Shown: piece by piece, positions 1-10,186 of the stretch
How positions within the stretch are numbered: position 1 is the first letter of the stretch
Layout: every line of letters begins with the position of its first letter
NCBI GenBank assembly: GCA_019973155.2
Contig: BPQB01000014.1
Coordinates: forward strand, 372,001-436,000
Direction: 5' to 3'
Length of the DNA stretch: 64,000 nucleotides
Source of the DNA: Phanerochaete sordida
Lineage: Eukaryota > Basidiomycota > Agaricomycetes > Polyporales > Phanerochaetaceae
Made by a program: the position numbers and the translations under genes
Notes under the pieces: generated by a model
Databases searched by the model: none
Told to the model about the DNA's origin: nothing
What the model saw: the letters and a program-made list of their open reading frames with translations, nothing else

Positions 1-208
1 CGCTTGTGCAACGCGGCGTCCGTCTGACGAATCCGCTGACAAACACAGAGGCGATCCCCTGCTGGACGAAGAGCCCCCGCGCGGCGTGCACACATCATCC
101 GTCGTGGGCCTCCCCACTCGCCTCTCCGCGCGCGCAAGGATGGCTGCAATCGCTGCTCATCGAACGTCATGGAAGCTCGCCGCGGCCCTCGCGGCCCTCG
201 CGCTCGCG

Positions 209-216
209 TATATATA
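209..216 (+). promoter_or_regulatory. TATA box of MDR gene 1
   Basis: An eight-base alternating TATATATA lies about 75 bp upstream of the reductase start at 290, a normal distance for a fungal TATA element. Most of the other reductase paralogues have a similar element. Confidence 0.5.
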
Positions 217-289
217 CCGCGGCGGCCCCACGCTCCCGCACACCCCGTTCCTCGCTCCCACCACCACACCCGCCACCACCCGCACAGCC

Positions 290-1538
290 ATGTCGACGCA
301 GAAGGCCCTCGTCGTGCTCGAGCCCAAGGGCGCGTTCGCCGTGCAGGACCGCGACATCCAAGAACCCGGCGCCGGCGAGGTCCTCGTCGAGCTTCGCGCG
401 ACCGCGCTCAACCCCGTCGACTGGAAGATCCAGGCGTTCGACTTCTTCATCACGGAGTACCCCGCCGTCCTCGGCACCGACGGCGCGGGCGTCGTCGTGA
501 AGGTCGGCGCGGGCGTCACGAACGTCGCCGTCGGCGACAAAGTGTGCGTCTGCCTGGCTATATGCGTGCCCCCGCGGGCTCTGACGCGCCAAGCAGGCTC
601 TTCCAGGGCTACTTCGACAACCGCCGCGCGACCTTCCAGCAGTACGCCGTCGTCGCATCCGAGATCGTCGCCAAGGTGCGCTCTGCGCCCCCGCGCGCCG
701 CGCCCGTGCTGAGTCTGACGCGCCCCGCCAGATCCCGCCCAACCTCAGCTTCGAAGAGGCGTCCACGATCCCGCTCACGCTCGCGACCGCCGCGCTCGCG
801 CTCTACAGCCCGAAGCCGCAGGGCATCGCGCTCGCCGCGCCCTGGGAGGCTGGTAACCGCGGCAAGTACGCGGGCGAGCCCATCGTTGTGATTGGCGGGT
901 CGTCGTCTGTCGGCCAGCAAGGTGCGTGTGCGCGGTGTCCAGCGTGGTAGTGCACTGCTGAGTGCGCGCAGTCATCCAGTTCGCGCGCCTCTCCGGCTTC
1001 TCGCCCATCATCACGACCGCGTCCCCGAGCAACAGCGCGCTGCTCAAGTCGCTCGGCGCGACACACATCATCGACCGCAGCGCCCCACTCTCCGAGCTGC
1101 CCGCGGCCGTGCAGGCGATCACGAGCGCGCCCGTCAAGGTCGCGTACGACGCGATCTCGGCGCCGGACACGCAGAACGCGGCGTACGACGTGCTCGCGCC
1201 CGGCGGGAAGCTCGTGATCGTGCTCGCGCAGGCCGTCGACGCGGGCAGGCTCACGCCCCAGAAGGAGGTCGTGCACGTCTTCGGGAGCGTGCAGGCGCCG
1301 GACAACCGCAAGGTCGGCGCGAGCCTGTACGCGGCGCTCCCGGGGCTGCTCGCGTCCGGCGAGATCAAGGTGCGTTGTGGCGGGTTGGGGTGTTGGGGCG
1401 GGTGCTCATGGGCGGGTGCAGCCGAACAAGGTCGAGGTGCTCCCCGGCGGCCTTGCGGGCATCCCCGCTGGGCTCGAGAAGCTGCGTGCGGGCGTCAGCG
1501 CGCTCAAGCTCGTCGCGCGGCCGCAGGAGAACCTTTAG
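290..1538 (+). CDS. MDR-family NAD(P)H-dependent reductase, GroES-like (paralogue 1)
   Basis: This is a medium-chain reductase of the zinc-independent enoyl/quinone reductase type (ToxD/LovC-like fold). It probably reduces an activated C=C or quinone with NADPH in the cytosol; the substrate is unknown. My splice model is 290-542, a short intron ending before LFQG, about 595-675, 732-921, 972-1369 and 1422-1538. Visible parts are an N-terminal GroES-like half (MSTQKALVVLEPK, ALNPVDWKI, LGTDGAGVVVKVG) and a nucleotide-binding loop (VIGGSSSVGQ) followed by FARLSGFSPIITTAS. The end is PNKVEVLPGGLAGIP then PQENL. Length, about 350 aa, is usual. The catalytic-zinc Cys/His ligands of true alcohol dehydrogenases are absent. 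I chose the start at MSTQKAL because paralogues begin there, although the frame is open further upstream. Family assignment is firm; the reaction is inferred. Confidence 0.88.
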
Positions 1539-1924
1539 AAGAGACTCGCGGGCTACGGAATATGTGCAAGACCAAGGTGTATTAGTATCGTTCGCGCAGG
1601 AATATATGGCTGATGTCCATGAAATCGTCTGACCATTATATGCGCGACCTTTGGCTCGGTGCATGGCTAGAGACCGTCTGTCGCGCGAATCACGCTCGTG
1701 CCTCGCGGTACGCCTGCACTTTCTGATCTCGAGTTGATGAGTGTACTGGATGCGCGGACCCAGTGCGAGTACCTCTCGTCGCGCCTTGCATCCACTCGAC
1801 GACTGCGTGGACGACGCACACCAGCGCCATACTCTTGCGGCACGCTCGACCACACCACTCGGACCCTGGCGAACTCAAAAAGCCCGCCGCGTCGCCGCGC
1901 CCTCGACGGCTGACCCGCTCGCGT

Positions 1925-2090
1925 ATTGGTACCGCGCTGCGCTGGGCTTCGTGCCCATCATCACGACTGCGTCGCCGCGCCCAGGTGCGCAGCTCGCCGC
2001 GCTCTGCGCGACACGCGTTCTCGGCCGCAAGACTCCTCTCTCCAACCTTCCTGCGGCCGTGCAGGTGCAGGCTGTCACGCACCCGCCACG
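1925..2090 (+). pseudogene. MDR reductase fragment (decayed)
   Basis: Translation gives LGFVPIITTASP, then a degenerate stretch ending LSNLPAAVQ. This matches the middle exon of the reductases (LSGFSPIITTASP ... LSELPAAVQAIT). No GroES-like half, nucleotide-binding exon or C-terminal exon is recognisable around it, so it is a relic of a tandem copy just downstream of paralogue 1. Confidence 0.7.
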
Positions 2091-2231
2091 TCCTCTGTCC
2101 GGGCCTGAACTCGTTGAGTGCCGGGTCTAACCGTATGGGCCTCATCTCCAGAACCACGCGCCCGCGTACAGTGCTGGCTGTGCGGGCGTGAAGATGGTCC
2201 CTATCTGTGCGTTCTCCTCGATCACGTATAC

Positions 2232-2905
2232 CAGTTAAGCTTAGAACGATAGACACCCCCGAGCCAAATTACAGCCTGACGAGGATTGATCTCCGCGCGC
2301 GTCTCGACGACGTGCCGTCGCTGCCGCGTGTACAGCCGCTGCAATTCTCGACACTCTGCCTCTCATAGACTGGAACATCCACGTCCTAAATTGCTCAGCA
2401 ATAGACTCTGCAGTCGCCCAAATTTTTACGGCTGTTAGAAGGCGTCCCGGACAGATGTATGCTGAAAAGAGCGGTAAATGTGTTACTGGCGCGCTGATTT
2501 ATCGTCCACAGCACTCGAGAGCCAGTATAAGACGATTCAATGTCGATAGAGCAGTAGTGGCGTCACTCGTCTCGCTGGAAAATATTTTGTGTCATCGTCT
2601 TAGCTCCACACCCTCGCGAGAGCCCACTGCATAGGCCACACTATGACAGAGACGTGTCTGCACGTCGCGGGCGGGCGCTGTTGCTGCCCAGACGTCGAGG
2701 GTTGCGTGCTTGAAATTCAAATGCCTCAAGCAGTCCTCCGACAGCCTCTCTCATGCAATTACTGCTCGTCATGCTCCCCGTGACTGGCGTCTCTGCAGCG
2801 ACTGCGAACGCGGCAGCGGCGGCACGTCGTCGAAACACGCGCGGAGACCAATCCGCGTCAGGCTGTAATTTGGCTCGGGGGTGTCTATCGTTCTAAGCTT
2901 AGCTG
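2232..2905. mobile_element. MITE-like element with ~105-bp terminal inverted repeats
   Basis: The left end (about 2232-2340) and the reverse complement of the right end (about 2797-2905) match over roughly 105 bp. They share TAAGCTTAGAACGATAGACA, the block AATTACAGCCTGACG and CGACGACGTGCCG, with few mismatches. The roughly 450 bp interior has no convincing gene. The outermost bases read CAG...CTG, but I could not identify a clean target-site duplication, so exact ends are uncertain. It is a non-autonomous DNA transposon or a foldback element. Confidence 0.75.
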
Positions 2906-3065
2906 ACAGACGGGCTAATCAGCTATTTCACAGCTTGGCCCCAGGGATCGAATAGCCACTGGGCATACTGTAAGCGGCATATCTGCGCATTTGCCGACTC
3001 CGCTTGCGATTGGGGAGTGCCTGAACTTGTCTTCGCCTCCATCCTCAGTTGATCACATGTAGGTA

Positions 3066-3340
3066 CTGTAGAATTACGACCAAATCGGATGTCATCGGTC
3101 ATAGGACCTCCATCCGGTCCGGTATATTGCACTTGTCATATGTCATCGAGAGCTCATCCGGTTATGACATGTAGGAAGAAATACGAATAAATACCAATTG
3201 TTTTCGTGCCTGCGGCGCAAGCTGCCTGTCATCCGGATGGCCACCGGATGTCATAGGTCATCCGGTGGTCATCCGGTCATCCGGTTCGGTGCGCACCTGT
3301 CATTGTCATATCATCGTCCGATTTGGTCGTAATTCTACAG
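3066..3340. mobile_element. Tc1/mariner-like MITE with TA target duplication
   Basis: A 275-bp element begins CTGTAGAATTACGACCAAAT and ends with the perfect inverse ATTTGGTCGTAATTCTACAG. It is flanked on both sides by TA (3064-3065 and 3341-3342), the target duplication expected of Tc1/mariner-type elements. The interior carries several CATCCGG/CCGGATG units in both orientations (3100-3290). There is no coding capacity. It lies about 150 bp outside the Plavaka element. Confidence 0.82.
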
Positions 3341-3411
3341 TATTCTGGACCCTGGGTCACACGTCTGTGCTATTATAGAACCTCACGGTCCGCACACGGC
3401 TGGGAAACCAA

Positions 3412-3493
3412 TCACAGGCGATTCCTTGGAACGTGCGCATCTGCGAATGCGCTGATCCATGCGCCCAGTGAGGGGCTGCAGACGTGCAAGTAC
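3412..3493 (-). pseudogene. Possible C-terminal part of an ORF split by the Plavaka element
   Basis: Read on the minus strand from the TAC duplication, this flank is open for about 26 codons (starting LHVCSPSLGAW, ending PRNRL) and then stops. If the 5.8 kb element is removed and one TAC kept, the frame continues directly from the minus-strand ORF at 9311-9816. The function is not recognised, and the open stretch is short enough that chance is possible. Confidence 0.35.
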
Positions 3494-3650
3494 TGTCGGA
3501 AAACCGGAAAAAGCTGATCAGGCCTGACAGCCACCGACAGCCTGACCAGGTCATATAAGGCGCCCGCGAGCGGCTGAGCAGGCGATGTCAGGCCATATCC
3601 AGCCAACTCAGACACGGTCTACGAAAGGGGTCTGCGGTCCGATAGCTCGT

Positions 3651-6600
3651 CTATATACTAGCTAGCGTACGCAACAACATGTCCGCGTCAATAGTATCAT
3701 TAAAATAAAATCGACGGCTCTCGCCGCGGCCCATCTCGAATGTCGGTATGAGGTGCGCACCACGAGTCAGATACTCGACGAAGACAAATTCGGAGGTCTT
3801 CTTCTCCTCAAAAACCCGGCAGCCATTCCAAACTGTACGCGGCTTCCAGGCTCTGCTCTTCCAGGGGTCGAACCAGCTAACCAGAGCCACATCGCGTGTC
3901 CGACCGGAAGGGAGAACGACGCGATACAGGCCTCGCAAGCGGACGCACGCCAGCGCGTTCGACGCGAGATTGATCAGCGCACAGTCGTACCGGGGGTGAC
4001 CATGGAAGTCGGGGTTGCAGCGGAGGATGTCGCGAGCCTCTCTCCAGTCTTCCATCGACTGATAGCGTAGGTACACGCATTTGAACGGTATAATCTGTAT
4101 CGACGATGTGTTAGTATATCGAAAGGCTGCTGCCAGCGAAAGTAACGAGCAAAAATACCTTGATATATTGCGCCAGCTGGAGGGCTGGTTCGTCCTGGAT
4201 ATGCTCGGTGAGGAAGCTAACCAGCTGGCGAGAGAAATCGCGATATATGGGGTCTGTTGAATTCCGTGATTCGATCGCGGTAGCGACAACCTTCGGCCCT
4301 TTAGAGCCCAGCGCCCATGTCATCGTCTCGAGGTCTGCGCCCGCCAGGCCTTCCTGATCGGGTTCTTCGTCTTCGTCGTGCTCGGGAATGGTGCAAAGCT
4401 GTTCGCGGGCTTTGTCATATGAGTCAACGGTCATACGGATCCGTGCGATGGCTTCCTGATTTTCGTCGATTCGGGCCATCTACAGAGATAGATTGCCATG
4501 TTAACGTTGAATTGTTGAGGCAGGATGACGACCGCACCTGAAACTCTGCATCTTTTCGGTTTGTTTGCTCATATGCCTGCTCGACCTCTTGGTGAAAACC
4601 TTCTCCGGGCCGCGTCACCGTGTTGACTGTTGCGCCTTTGTTTCTGATATCCGGAACGATATGGTGCGATTGGTGCTGCTTCAAGAAGTCGAAGTTCTTC
4701 CCATATTCCTCACCGACCTTCTGCAAAATATTGTCTTGAGCTGCAAAGCGGATAGTCGCCTGGAGAAGCTCTTACCGTGGCGTACTTCTCGTAGTCTGCT
4801 AAGGCTGCTTCAATAAGCTTGATTGAGTCCTCACTGACACATTTGAGGCCAATCAGAACGCGAAATTTAGCGTACGCCCTCAAGCAGTGGATCAGCGCCG
4901 AGTTTCGGGGCATGAGTTCGACGAGACAAGGTAAAAGGCACTATAATCATCGCTTGAATAACACGCAGATGTGATGTAGACCTGGAGAAGGGGCATACCC
5001 GTAAAATATCATAGAATGTCTGTCCATCTGCGTATTCTATGGTTGTGGCATTGTTGAAATGCTTGAGGTTGGCCCAACGCGGGACATTTCGCATGCTAAG
5101 TATTGTCAGCATATAAACTCGGATAGAAAGTCGAAGCGGACGTACTTCTTAGCGAGGCGGCCCAGATACCCTGCATCCTTCAAAATCTCGAGGGTAAGGG
5201 GCCACAGATGGTGTCCGAATTTCCCTAGGTCATCTGCATGTAGAACGTCGTATGACGTCGCCATGTACGGATCTGAGTTCTTCATCGACCAAAAGAAGTT
5301 CTACGAGTCCTACAGCTTAGCGCGAGTCGTGCCTCCTAGTCCTATAGCACGAACGTACCTCGGTGTCATGGAGTCCATGGTCGCGCAGAATCCGCTCTTT
5401 CTCAGTCTTAGTTGTCGCCGCTTTCGCCCTGTGGTACACATCCTGCATGAAAGACGATGTACGCGGAGTGCTACTGAGTGAAATGCGATGCAGGTCGCAT
5501 TTCTCAACCAGACACTGCGGGCAGGGGTGGTTCGCAAGCGCTGCACGTATGGCGCACAGCGCTTCGGCCTCTTGAAGGTCGGCTGAATGTATCAGGAATC
5601 CGGTCCATAAGATGCGGATAAGCTCGTCGGCACATTTGACAGCCTCTCCGCTGTTGGACGACCGCTTCAGGGTGGAGAAGACGACACTGAGAACCTTGTG
5701 GTATACTTCGCGTTTGAAGCGAGCGAACTCGAGCTTCTCTGAGGCCGTACGATCTTCAGGATTTGCAGGGTCGTCGATCTATCACATCGTGAGCAGTGGC
5801 GTGCTTCCGAGTATATTAGATTTGCATACCACGGGCATAAAGCCTAGCAGGATACCGCCTCCATTTCCCGATGCGTTTCGTATCTCGTGTGGTAGAAACG
5901 CTGGACGGAGCACCATTGGATGCTTTTTGACCTTACGCGTCACATTTCCCTTGTCGAGCCAGAAGTGTAGCGGCAAGAAGACATGCGGGTATTGCCCAGA
6001 TGGCGGCAAGGTGTCCTCGAAGGCAGTGAGCACTGAGATAATGATTAAGACGACCGGATGTGGACCGCTTACCTGAGCGTTATACCAGGCATCCCCTGTG
6101 TTCGTCTCGTCATAGAGGCGTGTTTCCTTCCAGCCTGTGACAAGATATTTCTTGACCGGCCACCACATGATAGAGTCCAACAAGGACTTATCCGTCACCA
6201 GCTCGAGAATCCACGCCCAAGGATCCCGGTACGGGAACTTGAATGTGTATTCTGTGCCATCGTGGACAGCTGAGACGGAGCCAGTCTGAAACTAGAGCAG
6301 ATTTTCAGTCCTGAACACGCGATTCGGCCTAAGAGCAAGCTTCGCAGACATACCTTCACAGTAAAAATGTGGGCTGCCGCGAGAGACTCTCGCAGACCGT
6401 CATGGTTCTGGAACGTGATATTGCTGTGTTCGCACCAGCCGTTACGCATCCCACGAAGCTGAAGGTCGACTATTCCATCTCCCAGAGTCCCCTTCACTAC
6501 GCTCTCGGCGTACTCGAAGTCGGCACGCGTGCGAAATGGAGCCCATGGCTTCATGCACTTCTCCAGCTGCGCCCAGCGGCGGAGAAGTTGAGCCGTCTCA

Positions 6601-7198
6601 TCTATGGGCGAGGAAGCCTGTGCGCTATCCAGGGGGATGACAGCGGGCTGCTCAATGCCGCTGTGAGGGTGGTACACCAGCTTGATGTATGTCTCTGGAA
6701 GCACGGTACTGGATGCTGGTGTCACGGCTTCAGGCGCGGTCATTTCGGCCTCCGGTGCAGAGTTATCACATAAAGGATCTGCAGCAATTCAGTGACAATT
6801 TTGTTGATGGCTTATAGACAGAGACTCACCGTTATCATCGATTGCGAGAGCTAGACCACGAAGGTCAGCGGCGACATTGACACCTGCCTAATTTGGACAG
6901 CAGTGCCTGGTGAGCTCCTGAAGCGCCCGAAGCGCCGACTCGCAGCGGAGCGTAGACGCAAACGCAAACTCACTGCTGCTTCCCGTGACTCTTCTGCTAC
7001 GCGAGCGTTCTGCATGCAGTATTCCCGTCTGCAGGCTTCGATGTGCTTGTCAAACCGTTGTGGATTGCGAAACGACCGGCAAAATTCGCAGTATGGCCGA
7101 CCAGAGGTGCCGTGGTCTGGAGGCTTGACCTGCGTCCCGGCTGGGACAGGGACATGTCGGGGTAGACGAGGCATTCTAGGTGAGTCTGTGTGTGTCAA
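3651..7198 (-). CDS. Plavaka-family transposase, multi-exon
   Basis: This is the transposase expected to excise and integrate the surrounding element. Conserved Plavaka blocks appear in order on the minus strand. They are an N-terminal C2H2-like finger (CEFCRSF...H...C, about 7100-7020), PWAPFRTRADFEYAESV (about 6560), PYRDPWAWILEL (about 6240), HPMVLRPAFLPHEIRNASG (about 5920), CPQCLVEKCDLHRI (about 5520), FWSMKNSDPYMA (about 5290), NVPRWANLKHFNN (about 5080), RLRAYAKFRVLIGL (about 4870), EEYGKNFDFLKQHQSHHI (about 4710) and TRPGEGFHQEVEQAY (about 4600). The C-terminal domain ends TIDADMLLRTLASI. Around ten short introns are needed and I did not resolve each junction, so the span is approximate. 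I see no clear inactivating mutation, though splice integrity is unproven. The family is known from basidiomycete genomes. Confidence 0.82.
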
Positions 7199-7422
7199 AG
7201 CTCGGTCAAGTCCAAGCTATGCCTCCTGCAGGGCACGCGTGACGCTACTCGCTGTGCGGCGTGCAAATTCGGTTCAACCAGACGCGACCCACGTCCGCCT
7301 CCACCGACCACCGACGTCACTACACCTAAGCGACGCGCATAAGATCAGCGACTCACCAGCAACCCCGACGCACCTTGTTGTTCTCGACGTAGCCAACACT
7401 CTCCTCGACCACATCAATTGCA

Positions 7423-8775
7423 ATGTCGCAGCCGCAAACGCGCTCGCGTTCAAGCTCTTCCCAGGGCCTACGCGAGGTACGTGGTTATGTTCTGTGTTGA
7501 CTTCAAGCTCTCTGTGAGTAGCTAACATCTGGCGTCGACAACTCCGCTCGACTAGCTACAGCAAGAGCTCAACGAGTCGCGTCGTGAAGTTCAGTCGCTG
7601 AGGGAGCGTCTTGCCAACACGACGAACAGTGGAGGTTCGCAGACGAGCCCATCCGCAGCGCAGAGCTCGCAAGAAGAACCGCGAGCCGAAGGAACGACGG
7701 ATTCCGGCGCAGCCCTTGAGCAGGCACGCATGTACGTCCGGAAGTACACGACGCTCTACATGCTGTGGTGCCGCCTACCGTCATCCATGTTCCCCAACGG
7801 GCCTGCGCTGGACGACTACAGCCCTACGGATCGCTTCAAGAATGACGATACCAAGGTTCAAGGTCAACTCGACGACTTCAACGAGATGTTTCCGCCGGCA
7901 CTCGTCCCAATCACCAAAGAGAGTTGGTGGGTTCCAGTCGTATGTGGAACATTCCTGCTGTGCTCGCTGATTCTTATATTCGGCTTCATGTAGTTCAAGG
8001 CTGCGTCGTCCCAGCAGCGATCCAACCTTCAAGGCCGCGTTCGGCGCGCAGCTGGCACCGCGATCTTTGGCTGCACCGAGGACGACTTGAAGAGCTCTGA
8101 GGCTCGACGAGAACGATTCGGCGCACTCATTGGGCTGCCAGCTGCCGAGACGAACCCCGAAGACCACGACCATTTTAATATCGAAGTGCTGCATGAGCCG
8201 TACCACGGCAAGATGGATACCCGTACCATTTTCCTGAACCCACGTCTCATCAAGGTAAGCGCGCCGCTCATCGCGCTGTTCTTGCTGATAACATTAACAT
8301 TAGACTCTGAGCGCAGTCCTTCGTGGGCCGCAGTCAATCAAAACCCCTGACGGAAGGCTCTCTACGATGCCCGGTGCAGACACGGTGTGCTCTAAGTGGG
8401 CAGTCACGCACACTACACCCGGAGCAATCGCGATGGCCTGCGTTCTGGTACGTAACCTGTAGTCATAAAATATGCGCAGCTGAGCGCCGCTTCTAGACTC
8501 GCTGGGCGGCATCTCCCGATGTGCAGTTTCACGAGCACGGACTCGAGAGTCACATTGACTGGCAGGCCGCCTTCGAAGGCTACTTGCAATACCTCAATGA
8601 CGGGCTTCTGAAGGAGAAGTCGTCGGTGCGCAACATCTTTCGGACTTGGGACGAAGCTCTATTCCCGAACTCGACGACCCGCCACGGCCAGCGCCCCGGC
8701 ACGTCACGCGGTCATCGGGAGGACGTGAACGGAGCTCTTGCTCTTCTCAACGCAGAGGAGGATGAAGAGATGTAA
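7423..8775 (+). CDS. Transposon accessory protein of unknown function
   Basis: This is the second gene of the Plavaka element, divergent from the transposase across about 220 bp. My five-exon model is 7423-7476, 7556-7939, 7994-8254, 8304-8447 and 8497-8775, about 373 aa, with all junctions keeping frame. The N-terminus (MSQPQTRSRSSSSQ) is followed by a short coiled coil (LQQELNESRREVQSL). Then come a Ser/Glu-rich linker and a globular region with GCTEDDLK, HFNIEVLHEPYHGK and RTIFLNPRLIK. Later segments include TTPGAIAMACVL and FRTWDEALFP, and the tail is acidic. I recognise it as the sort of Agaricomycete protein that travels with DNA transposons but cannot name a domain. It contains no evident catalytic motif. 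Confidence 0.75.
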
Positions 8776-9310
8776 TACAGCCTTGTTTAATAAATGTTGT
8801 CGTTCTCGCGAGCTTGGTCCGCGTGTATACATATCATGAGATGTGCTGTACTTAAGTCTGCGACCCAGGCATACATGCCGGCAGCAGTGGACCAGTGGTA
8901 ACTTGTATTCGTCATATCTGCTCCATTCACCCTTTACTGATGTCACGCACAGGTTCGAACCCCACTAACGAAAGCTACTTACCTTCCGTATAGCTCGTCG
9001 CTTCAAAGCCCTACGGTCAACCCGCCTGCCGGCGTACGAACGGTGCAGGCGGCCACGGACCGCGGCTTCATTTTCGATTATATTTTATATTTTATTTCGT
9101 CTATACACACGAATCCTGCTCAGGCCTTACCAGACCCCTCAGGCCATGTCAGGACTGCACAGGCCCGGTAAGGCTGGTCAGGCCTGATCAGGCCTGACCA
9201 CCCCGTAGGGTGCATCTTCGAACCATCTCAGGCGGCTCGGCGCCTAATCGCCTGACCAGGCCTGCGCGGGGCAGATTAGACCGGCTCAGGAAAATTCCAC
9301 TTTTCCGACA

Positions 9311-9816
9311 TACGCTGCGCAGATCCTGGACGGGAGGATTTGCGGCGCTGACTCGTGGTGCGTGCAACGGTACAATTGACCGACTCTCAGGACTACGCTC
9401 TTGCCTTCGCAGCCACCCCACAAGACATAGGCCGTGCTCTTGCTCAAGGCTTCCGCGAACGCATGGACGAACGGGACGTAGCCGAGTGCGTGCAAAACAG
9501 TATCCCGATGTATGTACCCCTGGCCGCAAATACACAGCGTCGTGTCCGTCACGCTGACGAGGGTTCCCACTCGGGAAGGTAGGGAAGCTGTCACTGGGAT
9601 CATCCGAATTGCGAGATGCCTGCATGTACATGTGCGACACCGCTGACCACGTACGTCCGGCGGCGGCCTGGTGCGATGTCCTTCGAGGTACGTGGCGATG
9701 TCGTCCTTTGGAGACGACGAGCAGCTGACAGTAAATTTCAGCAAGGCCGCAAAGATATGTGGCTCCGCAGAGGAGGTGGGGTCCGTTATGTAGGGTATAA
9801 CAAGTCCCAGTGCCAT
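9311..9816 (-). pseudogene. Hypothetical ORF interrupted by the Plavaka element (N-terminal part)
   Basis: A minus-strand ORF runs from MALGLVIPYITDP to the element boundary, where its last native codons (RICAA) run into the terminal repeat. A GT...AG intron may lie inside (around 9660-9615). Earlier coding sequence is possible upstream (MRKSSYASMNVF, near 9930). The product is not recognised. Removing the element would continue this frame into 3493-3412. Confidence 0.35.
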
Positions 9817-10186
9817 GAAACATTCCTATACCCCATTTTGAATAAACCGCAAATGCCTCATGGCGGCATCCCACAGGTCCACAGGACGGACCCTGAGGCG
9901 AAACACGTTCATAGATGCATAGCTAGACTTCCGCATCTGAGACTAGAACCTTATTGAGCTCCGTGGAATCCTCCGTGCACGCCTTGTAAACGAGGTTCCA
10001 GACTCTTGGTACCCTCTTCCTCCCGCCTCTCATCCTGCCGTGCTCCTCGCCAGGACCCCTCTGCGAAGTCATAAAAACATTCCTGGAGGAAAATCGTGTT
10101 CATTGCCATTGCTGTCGAGGTCAGTCGTAGTGGTCAGACCGCACGACTATAGCTAACGGGTCTCCTTCGGGTACAAAGATACTCTC

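Larger units (their letters stand above)
3494..9310. mobile_element. Complete Plavaka-type (CACTA-like) DNA transposon
   Basis: The element begins TGTCGGAAAACCGGAA and ends with the inverse (TTCCACTTTTCCGACA), giving a 10-bp perfect terminal repeat with a few more matches inward. It is flanked by the same three bases, TAC, at 3491-3493 and 9311-9313, the 3-bp duplication usual for CACTA-like elements. Both subterminal regions (3510-3640 and 9120-9290) carry repeated TCAGGCCTGA and GCCTGACCAGG units in both orientations, typical transposase-binding arrays. Inside are a Plavaka-type transposase on the minus strand and a divergent accessory gene on the plus strand. Both look open, so the copy may be recent. 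Confidence 0.85.

Noticed and set aside
157..1368. Long open frames antisense and out of frame across the GC-rich reductase genes
   Set aside because: They are a by-product of high GC at third codon positions. The sense frame carries the conserved family motifs and splice sites.
3170..3300. CATCCGG repeats as a CRISPR-like or minisatellite array
   Set aside because: Units are short, irregular and in both orientations, and they lie within a TA-flanked MITE, so they are subterminal repeats.
8950..8965. tRNA B-box-like GGTTCGAACCC with an A-box-like stretch about 60 bp upstream
   Set aside because: The T-stem does not pair, and no acceptor-stem partner or anticodon arm can be built around it. 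It also lies inside the transposon.
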